From NCBI GenBank assembly GCA_964634005.1, contig CAZWKQ010000001.1, forward strand, positions 372,001-436,000: DNA of 64,000 nucleotides, given 5' to 3'. The translations under genes and the position numbers were made by a program. Positions 43,931-52,043 of this stretch are shown here, one piece after another. This DNA is from CAZWKQ01 sp964634005. Lineage in GTDB: Bacteria > Bacteroidota > Bacteroidia > Bacteroidales > JACABE01. The notes under the pieces are model-generated. The model searched no databases and was not told where the DNA came from. It worked only from the letters and a program-made list of their open reading frames with translations. Position 1 is the stretch's first letter. Each line of letters opens with the position of its first letter.

Positions 43931-43938
43931 CAAAATTA
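43931..43938 (-). promoter_or_regulatory. Promoter -7 box TAATTTTG for the RND exporter
   Basis: Exact TAnnTTTG on the minus strand, 26 nt before the ATG at 43904. Confidence 0.5.
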
Positions 43939-43960
43939 GTATTTATTACATTTTAAATAT

Positions 43961-43968
43961 TATATTTG
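43961..43968 (+). promoter_or_regulatory. Promoter -7 box TATATTTG for the TPR-like lipoprotein operon
   Basis: Exact TAnnTTTG on the plus strand, 57 nt before the ATG at 44026, back to back with the RND promoter. Confidence 0.5.
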
Positions 43969-44025
43969 CAATGATATTTAATAAAAAACATTTGATTTTC
44001 ATTAAAAACAAAAGCAAATTTTATT

Positions 44026-45189
44026 ATGAAAAGATACTTAAAATTTTTACTTTTAGTTTTATTAATTGCAGGTTGCGGTAAATCTTCATTAAAATATCTG
44101 CAATTAGGACAATACGACAATGCAATAAATAAAGCAGTATCGAAACTATTGAAAAATCCTAATAAATCGTCAGAAATTGATGTATTATCACAAGCCTATT
44201 CCACAGCAAATCAAAAAGATAATGATTTAATTGAACAATTACGCAAAACAGGCCAACCTGATGTATGGGATAATATTTTTGCAGCATACAAAAGGATGCA
44301 AAATCGGCAGGAAAAAGTTTCGGTTTTACAGCCACATATATTGCAAGCTATTGGTTATAAATACGTAAATTACACTGCTGAAATAGCTCAAGCCAAAAAT
44401 AAAGCCGCAGAATATTTTTATGCTCACGCAAAAATGTTACTTGACAAGAATGAAAAATACAGTGCAAGAACTGCTTATGATGAGCTTGTAAAATTAAAAG
44501 AAATTTACCCTAACTACAAAGATGTCGATGAATTGATTAATAAAGCATACCGTATAGGTCTTTCTTATGCTTTTTTTAGAATACAGAATAACTCTCAATC
44601 AATTTTACCGGTTGCTTTCGAAAATGAGCTAATAAAAGCCTCTGTAGCAGACTTTAATCAAAAATGGGTTACATTTCATACCGATGCCGTTAACAATATT
44701 AACTACGACTATTATATTGTATTGAATATCAGAGTTATTGACATTTCTCCTGAGTCTCTCAATAAAAATAATTATACCGATAGCAAAGAGATTCCTGACG
44801 GATGGCAATACAAGCTCGATAAAAACGGCAATGTGATGAAAGATTCACTCGGTAATGACATCAAAATACCAAAATACAAAACAATTTATTGTAATGTAAC
44901 AGAAGGGGTTCAGTATAAATCTGTAGTTCTTGCAGGTTCTTTGGATTTTTGGGATAATATTGAAAATAAGCTTTTGAAATCGGACCCAATGCGTTCGGAA
45001 TGGTATTTTAAAAATGTATTTGCAACAGCAACAGGTGATTTGAATGCATTGTCGGAAGAAAGCAAGAAAAAAATTAAATCATCTCAAAAGCCTTTCCCTC
45101 CCAACGCCGACATGATAATGAATGCCGGAAATGTACTGAAAAGTATGGTTAAAGAAAGTATCAGAAAAAATTCTTATTTACTTAAATAA
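44026..45189 (+). CDS. Lipoprotein with TPR-like helical N-terminal region
   Basis: 387 residues. Lipobox IAGC (Cys17), then an alpha-helical stretch (about 20-190) with repeats such as YLQLGQYDNAINKAVSKLLKNPNK and ARTAYDELVKLKEIYPNYKDVDELINKA that read like tetratricopeptide units. The C-terminal part (about 195-387) has a segment of mixed beta character (DYYIVLNIRVIDISPE). Not assigned to a named family. It is followed 7 nt later by the dehydrogenase gene and probably shares its transcript. Confidence 0.75.
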   Translation: MKRYLKFLLLVLLIAGCGKSSLKYLQLGQYDNAINKAVSKLLKNPNKSSEIDVLSQAYSTANQKDNDLIEQLRKTGQPDVWDNIFAAYKRMQNRQEKVSVLQPHILQAIGYKYVNYTAEIAQAKNKAAEYFYAHAKMLLDKNEKYSARTAYDELVKLKEIYPNYKDVDELINKAYRIGLSYAFFRIQNNSQSILPVAFENELIKASVADFNQKWVTFHTDAVNNINYDYYIVLNIRVIDISPESLNKNNYTDSKEIPDGWQYKLDKNGNVMKDSLGNDIKIPKYKTIYCNVTEGVQYKSVVLAGSLDFWDNIENKLLKSDPMRSEWYFKNVFATATGDLNALSEESKKKIKSSQKPFPPNADMIMNAGNVLKSMVKESIRKNSYLLK

Positions 45190-45196
45190 CTTCATT

Positions 45197-46150
45197 ATGA
45201 ATAAAAAAATCTTATTTATCGACAAAACACATCCCCTACTATTTGAAATACTTATAAAAGCCGGTTACACTTGCGACTATTTCCCAGAATATACCCGTTC
45301 TGATTACCTCAATATAATTGGAGACTATATTGGAGTAGTTTTAAGAAGCAGAATTGTAGTAGATAAAGAATTTTTGGATAAGGCAACACAATTGCGTTTT
45401 ATCGGTAGAGTTGGAGCAGGTATGGAGAGTATTGATGTAGATTATGCTGAATCGAAAGGTATAAAATGCTTCAACTCACCTGAGGGAAACAGAGATGCCG
45501 TCGGTGAACATACTTTAGGAATGTTGCTTTGCTTATTTAATAAAATCAACATTGCCGATAAACAAATACGCCAAGGTATCAGAAACAGAGAAGCTAACCG
45601 AGGATTGGAAATAAAAGGAAAAACCGTAGGAATTATCGGATTCGGAAATATGGGCAGCGCTTTTGCTCAACGTTTAAAAGGATTTGAGTGTAAAGTAATT
45701 GCATACGACAAATATAAAGAAGGCTTCGGGAAAAGGCATGTTGAAGAAGTGTCATTAGATAAAATTTTTAAACTTTCCGACATTGTAAGTTTACATGTTC
45801 CTTTTACAGAAGAAACACATTATATGTTCAATAAACAGTTTATAAAGTATTTTAAAAAAGATTTTTATTTGATAAACACATCTCGTGGACAAATAGTTAA
45901 TACAGAAGCTCTTGTAGATGGAATGAAAAGCGGAAAAATTAAAGGTTGCTGCCTCGACGTAATAGAATATGAAAGCCATTCTTTTGAAGAATTTCAATCC
46001 GACAATTTGCCTGAACATTACAAATATTTACTTCAAGCCGAAAATGTTATCCTTACACCTCATGTAGCCGGTTGGACTGAAGAGTCTAAATATAAACTCG
46101 CAAAAGTTCTTGCCGATAAAATTGTTAAACATTTACATAAAAAGAAATGA
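45197..46150 (+). CDS. D-isomer-specific 2-hydroxyacid dehydrogenase family protein
   Basis: 317 residues. NAD-binding Rossmann motif VGIIGFGNMGSAFAQRL with an Asp (AYDKY) at the end of beta strand 2, catalytic Arg in NTSRGQIVNTEALV, a Glu in the LDVIEYES region and His in LTPHVAGWTEES. The family includes SerA phosphoglycerate dehydrogenase; this protein lacks the ACT/regulatory C-terminus, so the substrate may be 3-phosphoglycerate or another 2-hydroxyacid. Overlaps the DUF3795 gene by 4 nt (ATGA). Confidence 0.88.
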   Translation: MNKKILFIDKTHPLLFEILIKAGYTCDYFPEYTRSDYLNIIGDYIGVVLRSRIVVDKEFLDKATQLRFIGRVGAGMESIDVDYAESKGIKCFNSPEGNRDAVGEHTLGMLLCLFNKINIADKQIRQGIRNREANRGLEIKGKTVGIIGFGNMGSAFAQRLKGFECKVIAYDKYKEGFGKRHVEEVSLDKIFKLSDIVSLHVPFTEETHYMFNKQFIKYFKKDFYLINTSRGQIVNTEALVDGMKSGKIKGCCLDVIEYESHSFEEFQSDNLPEHYKYLLQAENVILTPHVAGWTEESKYKLAKVLADKIVKHLHKKK

Positions 46151-46440
46151 GCGAATTGTTATTGAATCCATGCGGTATATTGTGTGATAACTGCAACTTT
46201 TACAATAATTTATGCTCAGGTTGCCGTTTACAAAACGGAAGTCCTTTTTGGGCGAAAGATCATATTGAAAAAGGGATTTGTCCCATTTACGACTGCTCTG
46301 TTAATAAATATTCTTTCAACAATTGCAGTTCATGCATAAAACTTCCTTGTTCAATATTTTTCGAACTTAAAGATCCGAATATATCCGAAGAAGAACACAA
46401 AAAATCTATTGCCGATAGAGTAAAGAAATTAAAAAATTAA
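46147..46440 (+). CDS. DUF3795 domain protein
   Basis: 97 residues with eleven cysteines in the DUF3795 pattern: NPCGILCDNCNFYNNLCSGCR, GICPIYDC and NNCSSCIKLPCSIF. Probably a metal (zinc or Fe-S) binding cytoplasmic protein; function unknown. Start overlaps the dehydrogenase stop (ATGA), so translation is coupled. Its end overlaps the convergent gene by 4 nt. Confidence 0.83.
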   Translation: MSELLLNPCGILCDNCNFYNNLCSGCRLQNGSPFWAKDHIEKGICPIYDCSVNKYSFNNCSSCIKLPCSIFFELKDPNISEEEHKKSIADRVKKLKN

Positions 46441-46961
46441 AAATATTCTTGTATTTCATTTTTCAGCGATTCTATCACTTTATCTATTGGCAATTGCGAA
46501 GTAAGTATAAAGATGTTTTTTGCCAACTCGGTCGATTCAGCATTTGAATCGGATTGAGAAGCTGCTTCATTTATAAGCTTAACTAATTCATCCTTTACGT
46601 TTTTTACTAATTGCCAGCTTTTAGGACTTAAATATAATTGCTGAGAGAGATTGTGTTCATATTCATCACGAATAGTCTTTATCAATGTTGTATGTAATGC
46701 CAATACATCCATCCCCGGCTGACTAACTCTGATTATTAAATTTTCAGGGGTAATTCTTTCAAGAAATAATATAATTCTTTCATATGCCTGTAATCTGACC
46801 GGAATTATAAATTTTTGACTTTGCGACTGATTATTTAGCTTAAGTTCAATTAACTTTTTTCGATTATCATTTTCGAGAAATTGTTTTATAAGGAAATAAG
46901 ATGTTCCCATAACCACCATTGAAGGCAGAATATACTTTAATATTTCTAATAGTGTTGACAT
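46437..46961 (-). CDS. Conserved membrane-anchored protein of unknown function
   Basis: 174 residues. One N-terminal membrane helix (about 8-26) followed by a cytoplasmic-looking alpha-helical domain: FIIPVRLQAYERIILFLERITPENLIIRV, LIKTIRDEYEHNLSQQLYLSPKSWQLVKNVKDEL. The block is conserved in Bacteroidota proteins of this size, but I do not know a function. Own promoter at 46974-46981. Confidence 0.72.
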   Translation of the reverse strand: MSTLLEILKYILPSMVVMGTSYFLIKQFLENDNRKKLIELKLNNQSQSQKFIIPVRLQAYERIILFLERITPENLIIRVSQPGMDVLALHTTLIKTIRDEYEHNLSQQLYLSPKSWQLVKNVKDELVKLINEAASQSDSNAESTELAKNIFILTSQLPIDKVIESLKNEIQEYF

Positions 46962-46973
46962 ATTTTTTTAATG

Positions 46974-46981
46974 CAAAACTA
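46974..46981 (-). promoter_or_regulatory. Promoter -7 box TAGTTTTG for the 174-residue membrane-anchored protein
   Basis: Exact TAnnTTTG on the minus strand, 12 nt before the ATG at 46961. Confidence 0.5.
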
Positions 46982-47026
46982 AACAAATTTCGAATTATTG
47001 CAGAAAAATTGAAAATAAAGTATCGT

Positions 47027-47102
47027 AAATAATACGACATAAAAAAAGGACTACAACTTTTTGCAGCCCTTGTGGGAGTTACTGGAGTCGAACCAGTGAC
47101 CC
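47027..47102. repeat. Direct repeat, copy A (tRNA-Val 3' end + terminator + GIY-YIG start)
   Basis: 76 bp identical to copy B (47364-47418 joined to 47519-47539 across the gap). On the minus strand it reads: T arm and acceptor 3' half of tRNA-Val, the hairpin terminator, then ATGTCGTATTATTT. The two copies flank the GIY-YIG gene, as left and right ends of a tiny inserted element would. Confidence 0.85.
47041..47069 (-). terminator. tRNA-type terminator hairpin, copy A
   Basis: On the minus strand a 9-bp stem GGGCTGCAA / TTGTAGTCC (two G-T pairs), loop AAAG, then T7. It lies directly after the partial tRNA copy. Confidence 0.75.
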
Positions 47103-47134
47103 TCCCGCTAGGGCGGGATGCTCTGTAACCCTTG
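47073..47134 (-). pseudogene. Partial, degenerate tRNA-Val 3' copy fused to the GIY-YIG gene end
   Basis: The T arm and 3' acceptor strand (47073-47102) are identical to tRNA-Val(UAC). Upstream the likeness continues weakly (GGTTACAGAGCA against GGTTCAGAGCA, then a CCCGC-CCTA-GCGGG arm with only four loop bases), and these bases are also the last codons and stop of the GIY-YIG gene. There is no 5' acceptor strand, so no working tRNA. Confidence 0.7.
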
Positions 47135-47377
47135 TGATAAAACCAATTCTTTTACTCTTTTTCTGCTCTTCCAGCTCTTTACCTCACGCTCACGTCTGTA
47201 AGCATCTGTTTTGGTTTCATACAACTCTGTATATACTATTTCCCAATCATTATCCGCTCCGGTAAAGCCCTTGTGAGTACTATTGTGACGGCGAAGCCTA
47301 CCAGATAAATCACCTGTATGTCCTATATAATAAGAATCCCTTTGTTTTGAATATAATATGTAAAAATAATACGACAT
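47108..47377 (-). CDS. GIY-YIG nuclease family protein inserted at tRNA-Val
   Basis: 89 residues from the ATG at 47377 to TAG at 47108-47110. The GIY-YIG domain fills the protein: YYFYILYS, DSYYIGHTGDLSGRLRRHN (YIG and catalytic Arg), and AYRREREVKSWKSRKR (catalytic Glu). The family (UvrC N-domain, homing enzymes, YhbQ-type) cuts DNA. The start codon directly follows the T-run of the tRNA terminator, so it is downstream of the tRNA and may be expressed by read-through. The last nine residues (SQGLQSIPP) come from tRNA-like sequence. The frame is open further upstream across the gap and tRNA, but that part is not coding. Confidence 0.82.
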   Translation of the reverse strand: MSYYFYILYSKQRDSYYIGHTGDLSGRLRRHNSTHKGFTGADNDWEIVYTELYETKTDAYRREREVKSWKSRKRVKELVLSQGLQSIPP

Positions 47378-47406
47378 AAAAAAAGGACTACAACTTTTTG
47401 CAGCCC
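47378..47406 (-). terminator. tRNA-Val terminator, copy B
   Basis: Same 9-bp stem and T7 run as copy A, 3 nt after the tRNA-Val 3' end on the minus strand and directly before the GIY-YIG ATG. Confidence 0.78.
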
Positions 47407-47409
47407 TTG

Positions 47410-47584
47410 TGGGAGTTANNNNNNNNNNNNNNNNNNNNNNNNNNNNNNNNNNNNNNNNNNNNNNNNNNNNNNNNNNNNNNNNNNNNNNNNNNNNNNNNNN
47501 NNNNNNNNNNNNNNNNNNCTGGAGTCGAACCAGTGACCCCCTGCTTGTAAGGCAGGTGCTCTGAACCAACTGAGCTAAACTCCC
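47410..47584 (-). tRNA. tRNA-Val (anticodon UAC), interrupted by a 100-N assembly gap
   Basis: Without the 100 Ns the sequence is exactly 75 nt and folds canonically: acceptor GGGAGTT / AACTCCC, D arm GCTC / GAGC, anticodon arm CCTGC-CTTACAA-GCAGG (anticodon TAC), T arm ACTGG-TTCGACT-CCAGT, discriminator A. CCA is not encoded. The gap falls between the T arm and the 3' acceptor strand. Confidence 0.88.
47419..47518. other. Assembly gap, exactly 100 N
   Basis: A run of exactly 100 Ns, the conventional length for a gap of unknown size. The flanks join into a perfect tRNA, so true length may be zero, or the gap may hide extra repeat units. Confidence 0.95.
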
Positions 47585-47651
47585 TTTTTTATGTTTGGGA
47601 CTGCAAAATTATATCTTTTTTCTTTACCTGCAAAAATATTTTTATTTTTTT

Positions 47652-47659
47652 TAATTTTG
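47652..47659 (+). promoter_or_regulatory. Promoter -7 box TAATTTTG for the second DUF4833 gene
   Basis: Exact TAnnTTTG, 18 nt before the ATG at 47677. Confidence 0.5.
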
Positions 47660-47676
47660 CAGAAATTTTACTTGTT

Positions 47677-48213
47677 ATGAAGAATATACTTCTAATATTT
47701 TTATTCCTTTTCTGTACTATTAAAACAAACAGTTATAGTTCAACTTCACTAATTGATAATAAATACACCGAAACTAATAACCAAAGATTGTTTATCATCG
47801 AGCGTAATATGAATAAAAACATTGTTTGCTATGATGCCAAAGTGACAAAAACAGGCAAACTTAATATTGACGATCCCATTGATGCTTATTGGATTGACTA
47901 TGCTACCGATGGTAAACGTTCAGAATTGAATTATATTCAACGTAAAATGGCCTATGGTTTCGAGTTCGAAAAAATAAATAATGATAAAATTTACCTGATT
48001 TTAAAAGCTTTCGATAAAAGAAAAATTCTTGTTTACATTGATAGCAGAGGCACATCCAGAGCATTGATTAAAATAAACGGCATTGATGCTATTTTAAACA
48101 AAATATTTGTGGACGCAAAACCGAAACTCTACACATCAGTAAATTTTATAGAACTTTTTGGTACCGATATAAAAACCGGTAAAACTATTTACGAAAAAAT
48201 ATCAGACTTATAA
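47677..48213 (+). CDS. DUF4833 domain protein (second copy)
   Basis: 178 residues. Signal peptide (about 1-20), then FIIERNMNKNIVCYDAK, PIDAYWIDYATDGKRSEL, RKMAYGFEF, DKRKILVYID and KPKLYTSVNFIELFG, the same blocks as the protein at 30183-30722, with moderate identity along the whole length. Function unknown, likely periplasmic. It lies 25 nt upstream of mfd and may be co-transcribed with it. Confidence 0.8.
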   Translation: MKNILLIFLFLFCTIKTNSYSSTSLIDNKYTETNNQRLFIIERNMNKNIVCYDAKVTKTGKLNIDDPIDAYWIDYATDGKRSELNYIQRKMAYGFEFEKINNDKIYLILKAFDKRKILVYIDSRGTSRALIKINGIDAILNKIFVDAKPKLYTSVNFIELFGTDIKTGKTIYEKISDL

Positions 48214-48237
48214 GAAAATCTCATTTTTAAAGTAACC

Positions 48238-51200
48238 TTGTATACAAAAGACCTTACAAAAAAATATTCTGAGCATAAGCATTTTGAAGATATAGTTTCT
48301 TTAATTAAAAGTCCTGAAAAAAACCATATTAACTTCAAAAACTGTAAAGGTTCTTCTGTTTCTTTTTTATGTTCTGCAGTATTTGAAAAAGTTGAAAATA
48401 ATTTTCTTGTAATATTCAACGAAAAAGAAGATGCAGCATTTTTTTACAACGATTTACTCAATATTTTAAATCTAAAAGAACAAATTTTATTTTTCCCCTC
48501 TTCATATAAACATTCTCACAAACTCGAAACTATTGAAAATGAGAATGTAATGATTAGAACAAAGCTGCTTAATACAATAAATAGCAGTTCCAAAAAGTTA
48601 TTCATTGTCACTTATGTCGATGCTGTTTTTGAAAAAATTATTAGTGCTAATAATCTGATTAAAAACACTTTAAAATTACATAAAGAAGAAAAAGTTAACT
48701 ACGATTTTATTATTGATCTTTTAATAGAATTTGATTTTGAAAGGGTTGATTTTGTTTCTGAACCCGGACAATTTGCTGTAAGAGGTGGTATTGTGGATAT
48801 TTTTTCCTACTCTCACGAAAACCCTTATCGCGTAGTATTCTCTGATGATGAAGTTGAATCTATAAGAGTTTTTGATATTTTCACACAAATTAGTAAAGAT
48901 GAAGTAGATGAGGCAATAATAATTCCAAATATTTCTAAAAATACCAACTCCGATAACTATTTGAGTTTGATAGGTTTTTTGCCTGAATCGACCTGCTTGA
49001 TTTTCGACAATCTTCAGTTTTCAATTGAATTAATTGAAAAATTTAATAATGAAGCTAAATATCCTAATTCTTTATTTTTCAATGAAAATAAACGCTATTT
49101 ATCGAAGGATGACTTTACAAAAGAAGTTGCATCGCGAACAACAATAGAATTAGGAAATAAAACTCTATTCAAAGAAATTCATAGTTTCGATTTCAATACA
49201 TCATTACAAGGAAGTTTTAATAAAGACTTCAATTTGTTGATGTTAAATCTTATAGAGAATTTGGAAAAAGGTTTTATTAATATAATCTCCTCTGAAAACG
49301 AAAAACAAATTGAGCGTCTCGAACGAATCTTTTCCGAAATTAATAAAAGTACTTCCAATGAATTATTTTTCCCTCTGAACATAGGACTTAGCGGAGGTTT
49401 TACAGATTATGATTTAAAAATATGTTGCTATACCGACCATCAGATTTTTGAAAGATATTATAAATACAAAATAAACAGCTCTTTGCAAGAAAAAGAGGCA
49501 ATAACATTAAAAGAGCTGTTAAGCCTGAAACCCGGCGATTACGTGACCCATATTGACCATGGAATAGGCAGATACGGAGGTCTGGAGAAAATAAATAACA
49601 ACGGGAAAGAACAAGAAGCAATCAGACTTATTTATAAGGATGATGATATACTTTATGTGAGCATACATTCGCTTCATAAAATTTCGAAATATGCTGGAAA
49701 GGAAGGAAGTGTGCCTACGATACACAGACTTGGTTCTCAGGTATGGCAGAATTTAAAAAACAAAACTAAGGAACGAGTTAAAGATATTGCAAAAGATTTA
49801 ATTAAATTATATGCTGAAAGGAAAGCAAGTAAAGGTTTTGCTTTCAGCGCCGATAATTACCTGCAAAATGAACTTGAGGCATCATTTATTTACGAAGATA
49901 CACCCGACCAGCTTAAAACCACTTTAGATGTGAAGAGAGATATGGAGTCGGTAATACCAATGGATAGATTGGTTTGTGGTGATGTAGGCTTCGGGAAAAC
50001 AGAAATTGCAATTAGGGCTGCTTTCAAAGCCACATGCGACAGTAAGCAAGTAGCAGTATTAGTCCCTACAACTATTCTCGCTTTGCAACACTATAAAACT
50101 TTTAAAGAACGTTTAGCAAAATTCCCTTGTAATGTCGAATATATAAACAGATTTAAGTCAAGTTCTCAAAAAAAAGAAATTATAAACAAACTTAAAGAAG
50201 GAAAGTTAGACATTATTATAGGCACTCATCGCCTGATAAGCAACGACGTGGTATTTAAAGACTTAGGACTATTGATAATAGACGAAGAGCAAAAATTCGG
50301 GGTGGCGGCTAAAGAGAAAATCAGGAAAATGAAAGCTAATGTTGACACACTTACTTTAACTGCAACACCTATCCCCCGAACATTACAATTTTCGTTAATG
50401 GGAGCCCGAGATTTGTCTATCATTAATACACCTCCTCCAAATCGTTATCCTATTCAAACAGAAATACATACTTTTGACCTTGATATTATTAGAGATGCCA
50501 TACTTTATGAGGTAAACAGAGGTGGTCAAGTATTTTTTGTCCACAACAGAATACAGAATATTATGGAAATTTATGATGTGATTCATAAATTGCTTCCTGA
50601 TATAAGAATAGCTGTTGGACACGGCCAACTTGACGGGCATAAGCTCGAAGAAATTATGATTGACTTTATTGAAGGAAACTATGATGTTTTACTTGCAACA
50701 ACAATAATCGAAAACGGACTTGATATCCCCAACGCAAACACAATAATTATAAACGAAGCCCATAATTTCGGGTTAAGCGACCTGCACCAGCTCAGAGGAA
50801 GAGTTGGAAGATCAAACAAAAAATCATTCTGTTATTTATTAGCACCACCTTTCACGGTTCTTACCGAAGAAGCCCGCAAAAGACTTAAAGCAATAGAAGA
50901 ATTTTCAGAAATCGGAAGCGGATTTAATATAGCTATGCGTGACCTCGATATCAGAGGTGCCGGCGATATTTTGGGTGCTGAACAAAGCGGCTTTATTGCC
51001 GATATTGGGTTCGATATTTATCATAAAATTCTCGATGAAGCTATTACCGAATTAAAAGAAACCGAATTTAAAGAACTTTATAATGACTCGCAGGAAAAAG
51101 AATTTGTTAAAGACTGTATTATTGAAACTGACTTAGAACTTCTTATACCCGATTATTATGTTCAAAATATAACTGAAAGATTAAACTTATATAGAGAACT

Positions 51201-51561
51201 CGATAGTATTGAAGAACTTGATAAGATTCCTGATTTTAAAAACCGACTGATTGATAAGTTTGGAAAAATTCCAAAACCGACTGAAGAACTTATTTTAACA
51301 ATGCATCTGAGAAAAATTGCCAAAAACCTTGGTTTCGAAAAAGTTGTTTTAAAACAACAAAAAATGCTGGCATACTTTGTTAATGATAAAAACTCCGATT
51401 TTTTTAAATCCGATACTTTTTACTCAATTATCAAGTATCTTCAGAATAAACACCTACATTGTTCAATGAAAGAAAATAAAGAAAAGCTGTATATAATTTT
51501 CAATAAAGTTCCCGATGTAGAAACTGCACTTAATTTGTTATCAGAAATAAGCCAAAAATAA
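48238..51561 (+). CDS. mfd: Transcription-repair coupling factor Mfd
   Basis: 1107 residues from a TTG start; no ATG is found near the expected N-terminus. Mfd displaces stalled RNA polymerase and recruits UvrA. UvrB-like N-terminal region (FERVDFVSEPGQFAVRGGIVDIFSY), RNA-polymerase-interacting CarD-like domain (GDYVTHIDHGIGRYGGL), then the SF2 translocase: CGDVGFGKTEIAIRAAFK (Walker A, about 580-597), LLIIDEEQKFGV (DEEQ), LTATPIPRTL, TTIIENGLDIPNANTIII and HQLRGRVGRSNKKSFCYLL (motif VI), and the C-terminal TRCF domain. All motor motifs are intact. Confidence 0.96.
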   Translation: MYTKDLTKKYSEHKHFEDIVSLIKSPEKNHINFKNCKGSSVSFLCSAVFEKVENNFLVIFNEKEDAAFFYNDLLNILNLKEQILFFPSSYKHSHKLETIENENVMIRTKLLNTINSSSKKLFIVTYVDAVFEKIISANNLIKNTLKLHKEEKVNYDFIIDLLIEFDFERVDFVSEPGQFAVRGGIVDIFSYSHENPYRVVFSDDEVESIRVFDIFTQISKDEVDEAIIIPNISKNTNSDNYLSLIGFLPESTCLIFDNLQFSIELIEKFNNEAKYPNSLFFNENKRYLSKDDFTKEVASRTTIELGNKTLFKEIHSFDFNTSLQGSFNKDFNLLMLNLIENLEKGFINIISSENEKQIERLERIFSEINKSTSNELFFPLNIGLSGGFTDYDLKICCYTDHQIFERYYKYKINSSLQEKEAITLKELLSLKPGDYVTHIDHGIGRYGGLEKINNNGKEQEAIRLIYKDDDILYVSIHSLHKISKYAGKEGSVPTIHRLGSQVWQNLKNKTKERVKDIAKDLIKLYAERKASKGFAFSADNYLQNELEASFIYEDTPDQLKTTLDVKRDMESVIPMDRLVCGDVGFGKTEIAIRAAFKATCDSKQVAVLVPTTILALQHYKTFKERLAKFPCNVEYINRFKSSSQKKEIINKLKEGKLDIIIGTHRLISNDVVFKDLGLLIIDEEQKFGVAAKEKIRKMKANVDTLTLTATPIPRTLQFSLMGARDLSIINTPPPNRYPIQTEIHTFDLDIIRDAILYEVNRGGQVFFVHNRIQNIMEIYDVIHKLLPDIRIAVGHGQLDGHKLEEIMIDFIEGNYDVLLATTIIENGLDIPNANTIIINEAHNFGLSDLHQLRGRVGRSNKKSFCYLLAPPFTVLTEEARKRLKAIEEFSEIGSGFNIAMRDLDIRGAGDILGAEQSGFIADIGFDIYHKILDEAITELKETEFKELYNDSQEKEFVKDCIIETDLELLIPDYYVQNITERLNLYRELDSIEELDKIPDFKNRLIDKFGKIPKPTEELILTMHLRKIAKNLGFEKVVLKQQKMLAYFVNDKNSDFFKSDTFYSIIKYLQNKHLHCSMKENKEKLYIIFNKVPDVETALNLLSEISQK

Positions 51562-51571
51562 AAGTAACTTT

Positions 51572-51919
51572 TTATTTCAGTAAAAGCAATTTTCTAACCT
51601 TTTTGCCGGGTACAAGCCTAACGGTTCCTTCAGCTTTTAGATTAGGAATTGTGGACTTATCAGTAGCACTCACATTAACAATAGCTTCCAATTTAAAAGT
51701 ATGTTCAAACTCACCCTTTGAATTAGTAACTCCTTCAACGTAAATATCACCCGTTTTAATAAGAATTTCGGCTTCAGGAACAACAACCGTTGTATCGTTG
51801 TATAACTTTGTGACAACTAATAACTGACAATCAGTGTCTTTTTTACAAGAACCACTTATAAAAACTATGATAGCCAATAATACTATAAAAGAAACTATGC
51901 TAACTGCAATTCTTTTCAT
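51572..51919 (-). CDS. Small lipoprotein with regulatory-like beta domain
   Basis: 115 residues. Lipoprotein signal with lipobox SGSC (Cys25). The rest looks like a carboxypeptidase-regulatory/Ig-like fold: VVPEAEILIKTG, VEGVTNSKGEFEHTFKLEAIVNVSA and VRLVPGKKVRKLLLLK. Function unknown. Single gene, convergent with mfd with a 10-nt gap. Confidence 0.72.
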   Translation of the reverse strand: MKRIAVSIVSFIVLLAIIVFISGSCKKDTDCQLLVVTKLYNDTTVVVPEAEILIKTGDIYVEGVTNSKGEFEHTFKLEAIVNVSATDKSTIPNLKAEGTVRLVPGKKVRKLLLLK

Positions 51920-51936
51920 TTTTCAATTTTTTTAAG

Positions 51937-51944
51937 CAAACCTA
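51937..51944 (-). promoter_or_regulatory. Promoter -7 box TAGGTTTG for the small lipoprotein
   Basis: Exact TAnnTTTG on the minus strand, 17 nt before the ATG at 51919. Confidence 0.5.
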
Positions 51945-51982
51945 ATAATTTTTTTCCGAAATAAAGCAAGAGTTTAAAAAAA

Positions 51983-52014
51983 TTTGTTTATAAATAGCAA
52001 TTTTTATAAGTTTG
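51983..52014 (+). promoter_or_regulatory. Promoter of ssb-gldE-gldD
   Basis: TTTG at 51983-51986, a 20-nt spacer and TAAGTTTG at 52007-52014: both elements of the Bacteroidota consensus at the correct distance. It is the best promoter in the window. Leader about 25 nt. Confidence 0.82.
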
Positions 52015-52043
52015 TAGATTATTAACCCTAAATTTTTTTAAAG

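Larger units (their letters stand above)
47364..47539. repeat. Direct repeat, copy B, split by the assembly gap
   Basis: 55 bp (47364-47418) plus 21 bp (47519-47539) identical to copy A. If the N run is removed the repeat is continuous and forms the 3' half of an intact tRNA-Val. Confidence 0.82.

Noticed and set aside
47378..47569. N-terminal extension of the GIY-YIG frame across the gap and tRNA-Val
   Set aside because: It would translate the tRNA, its terminator and 100 unknown bases; the GIY-YIG domain starts at MSYYFYILYS at 47377.
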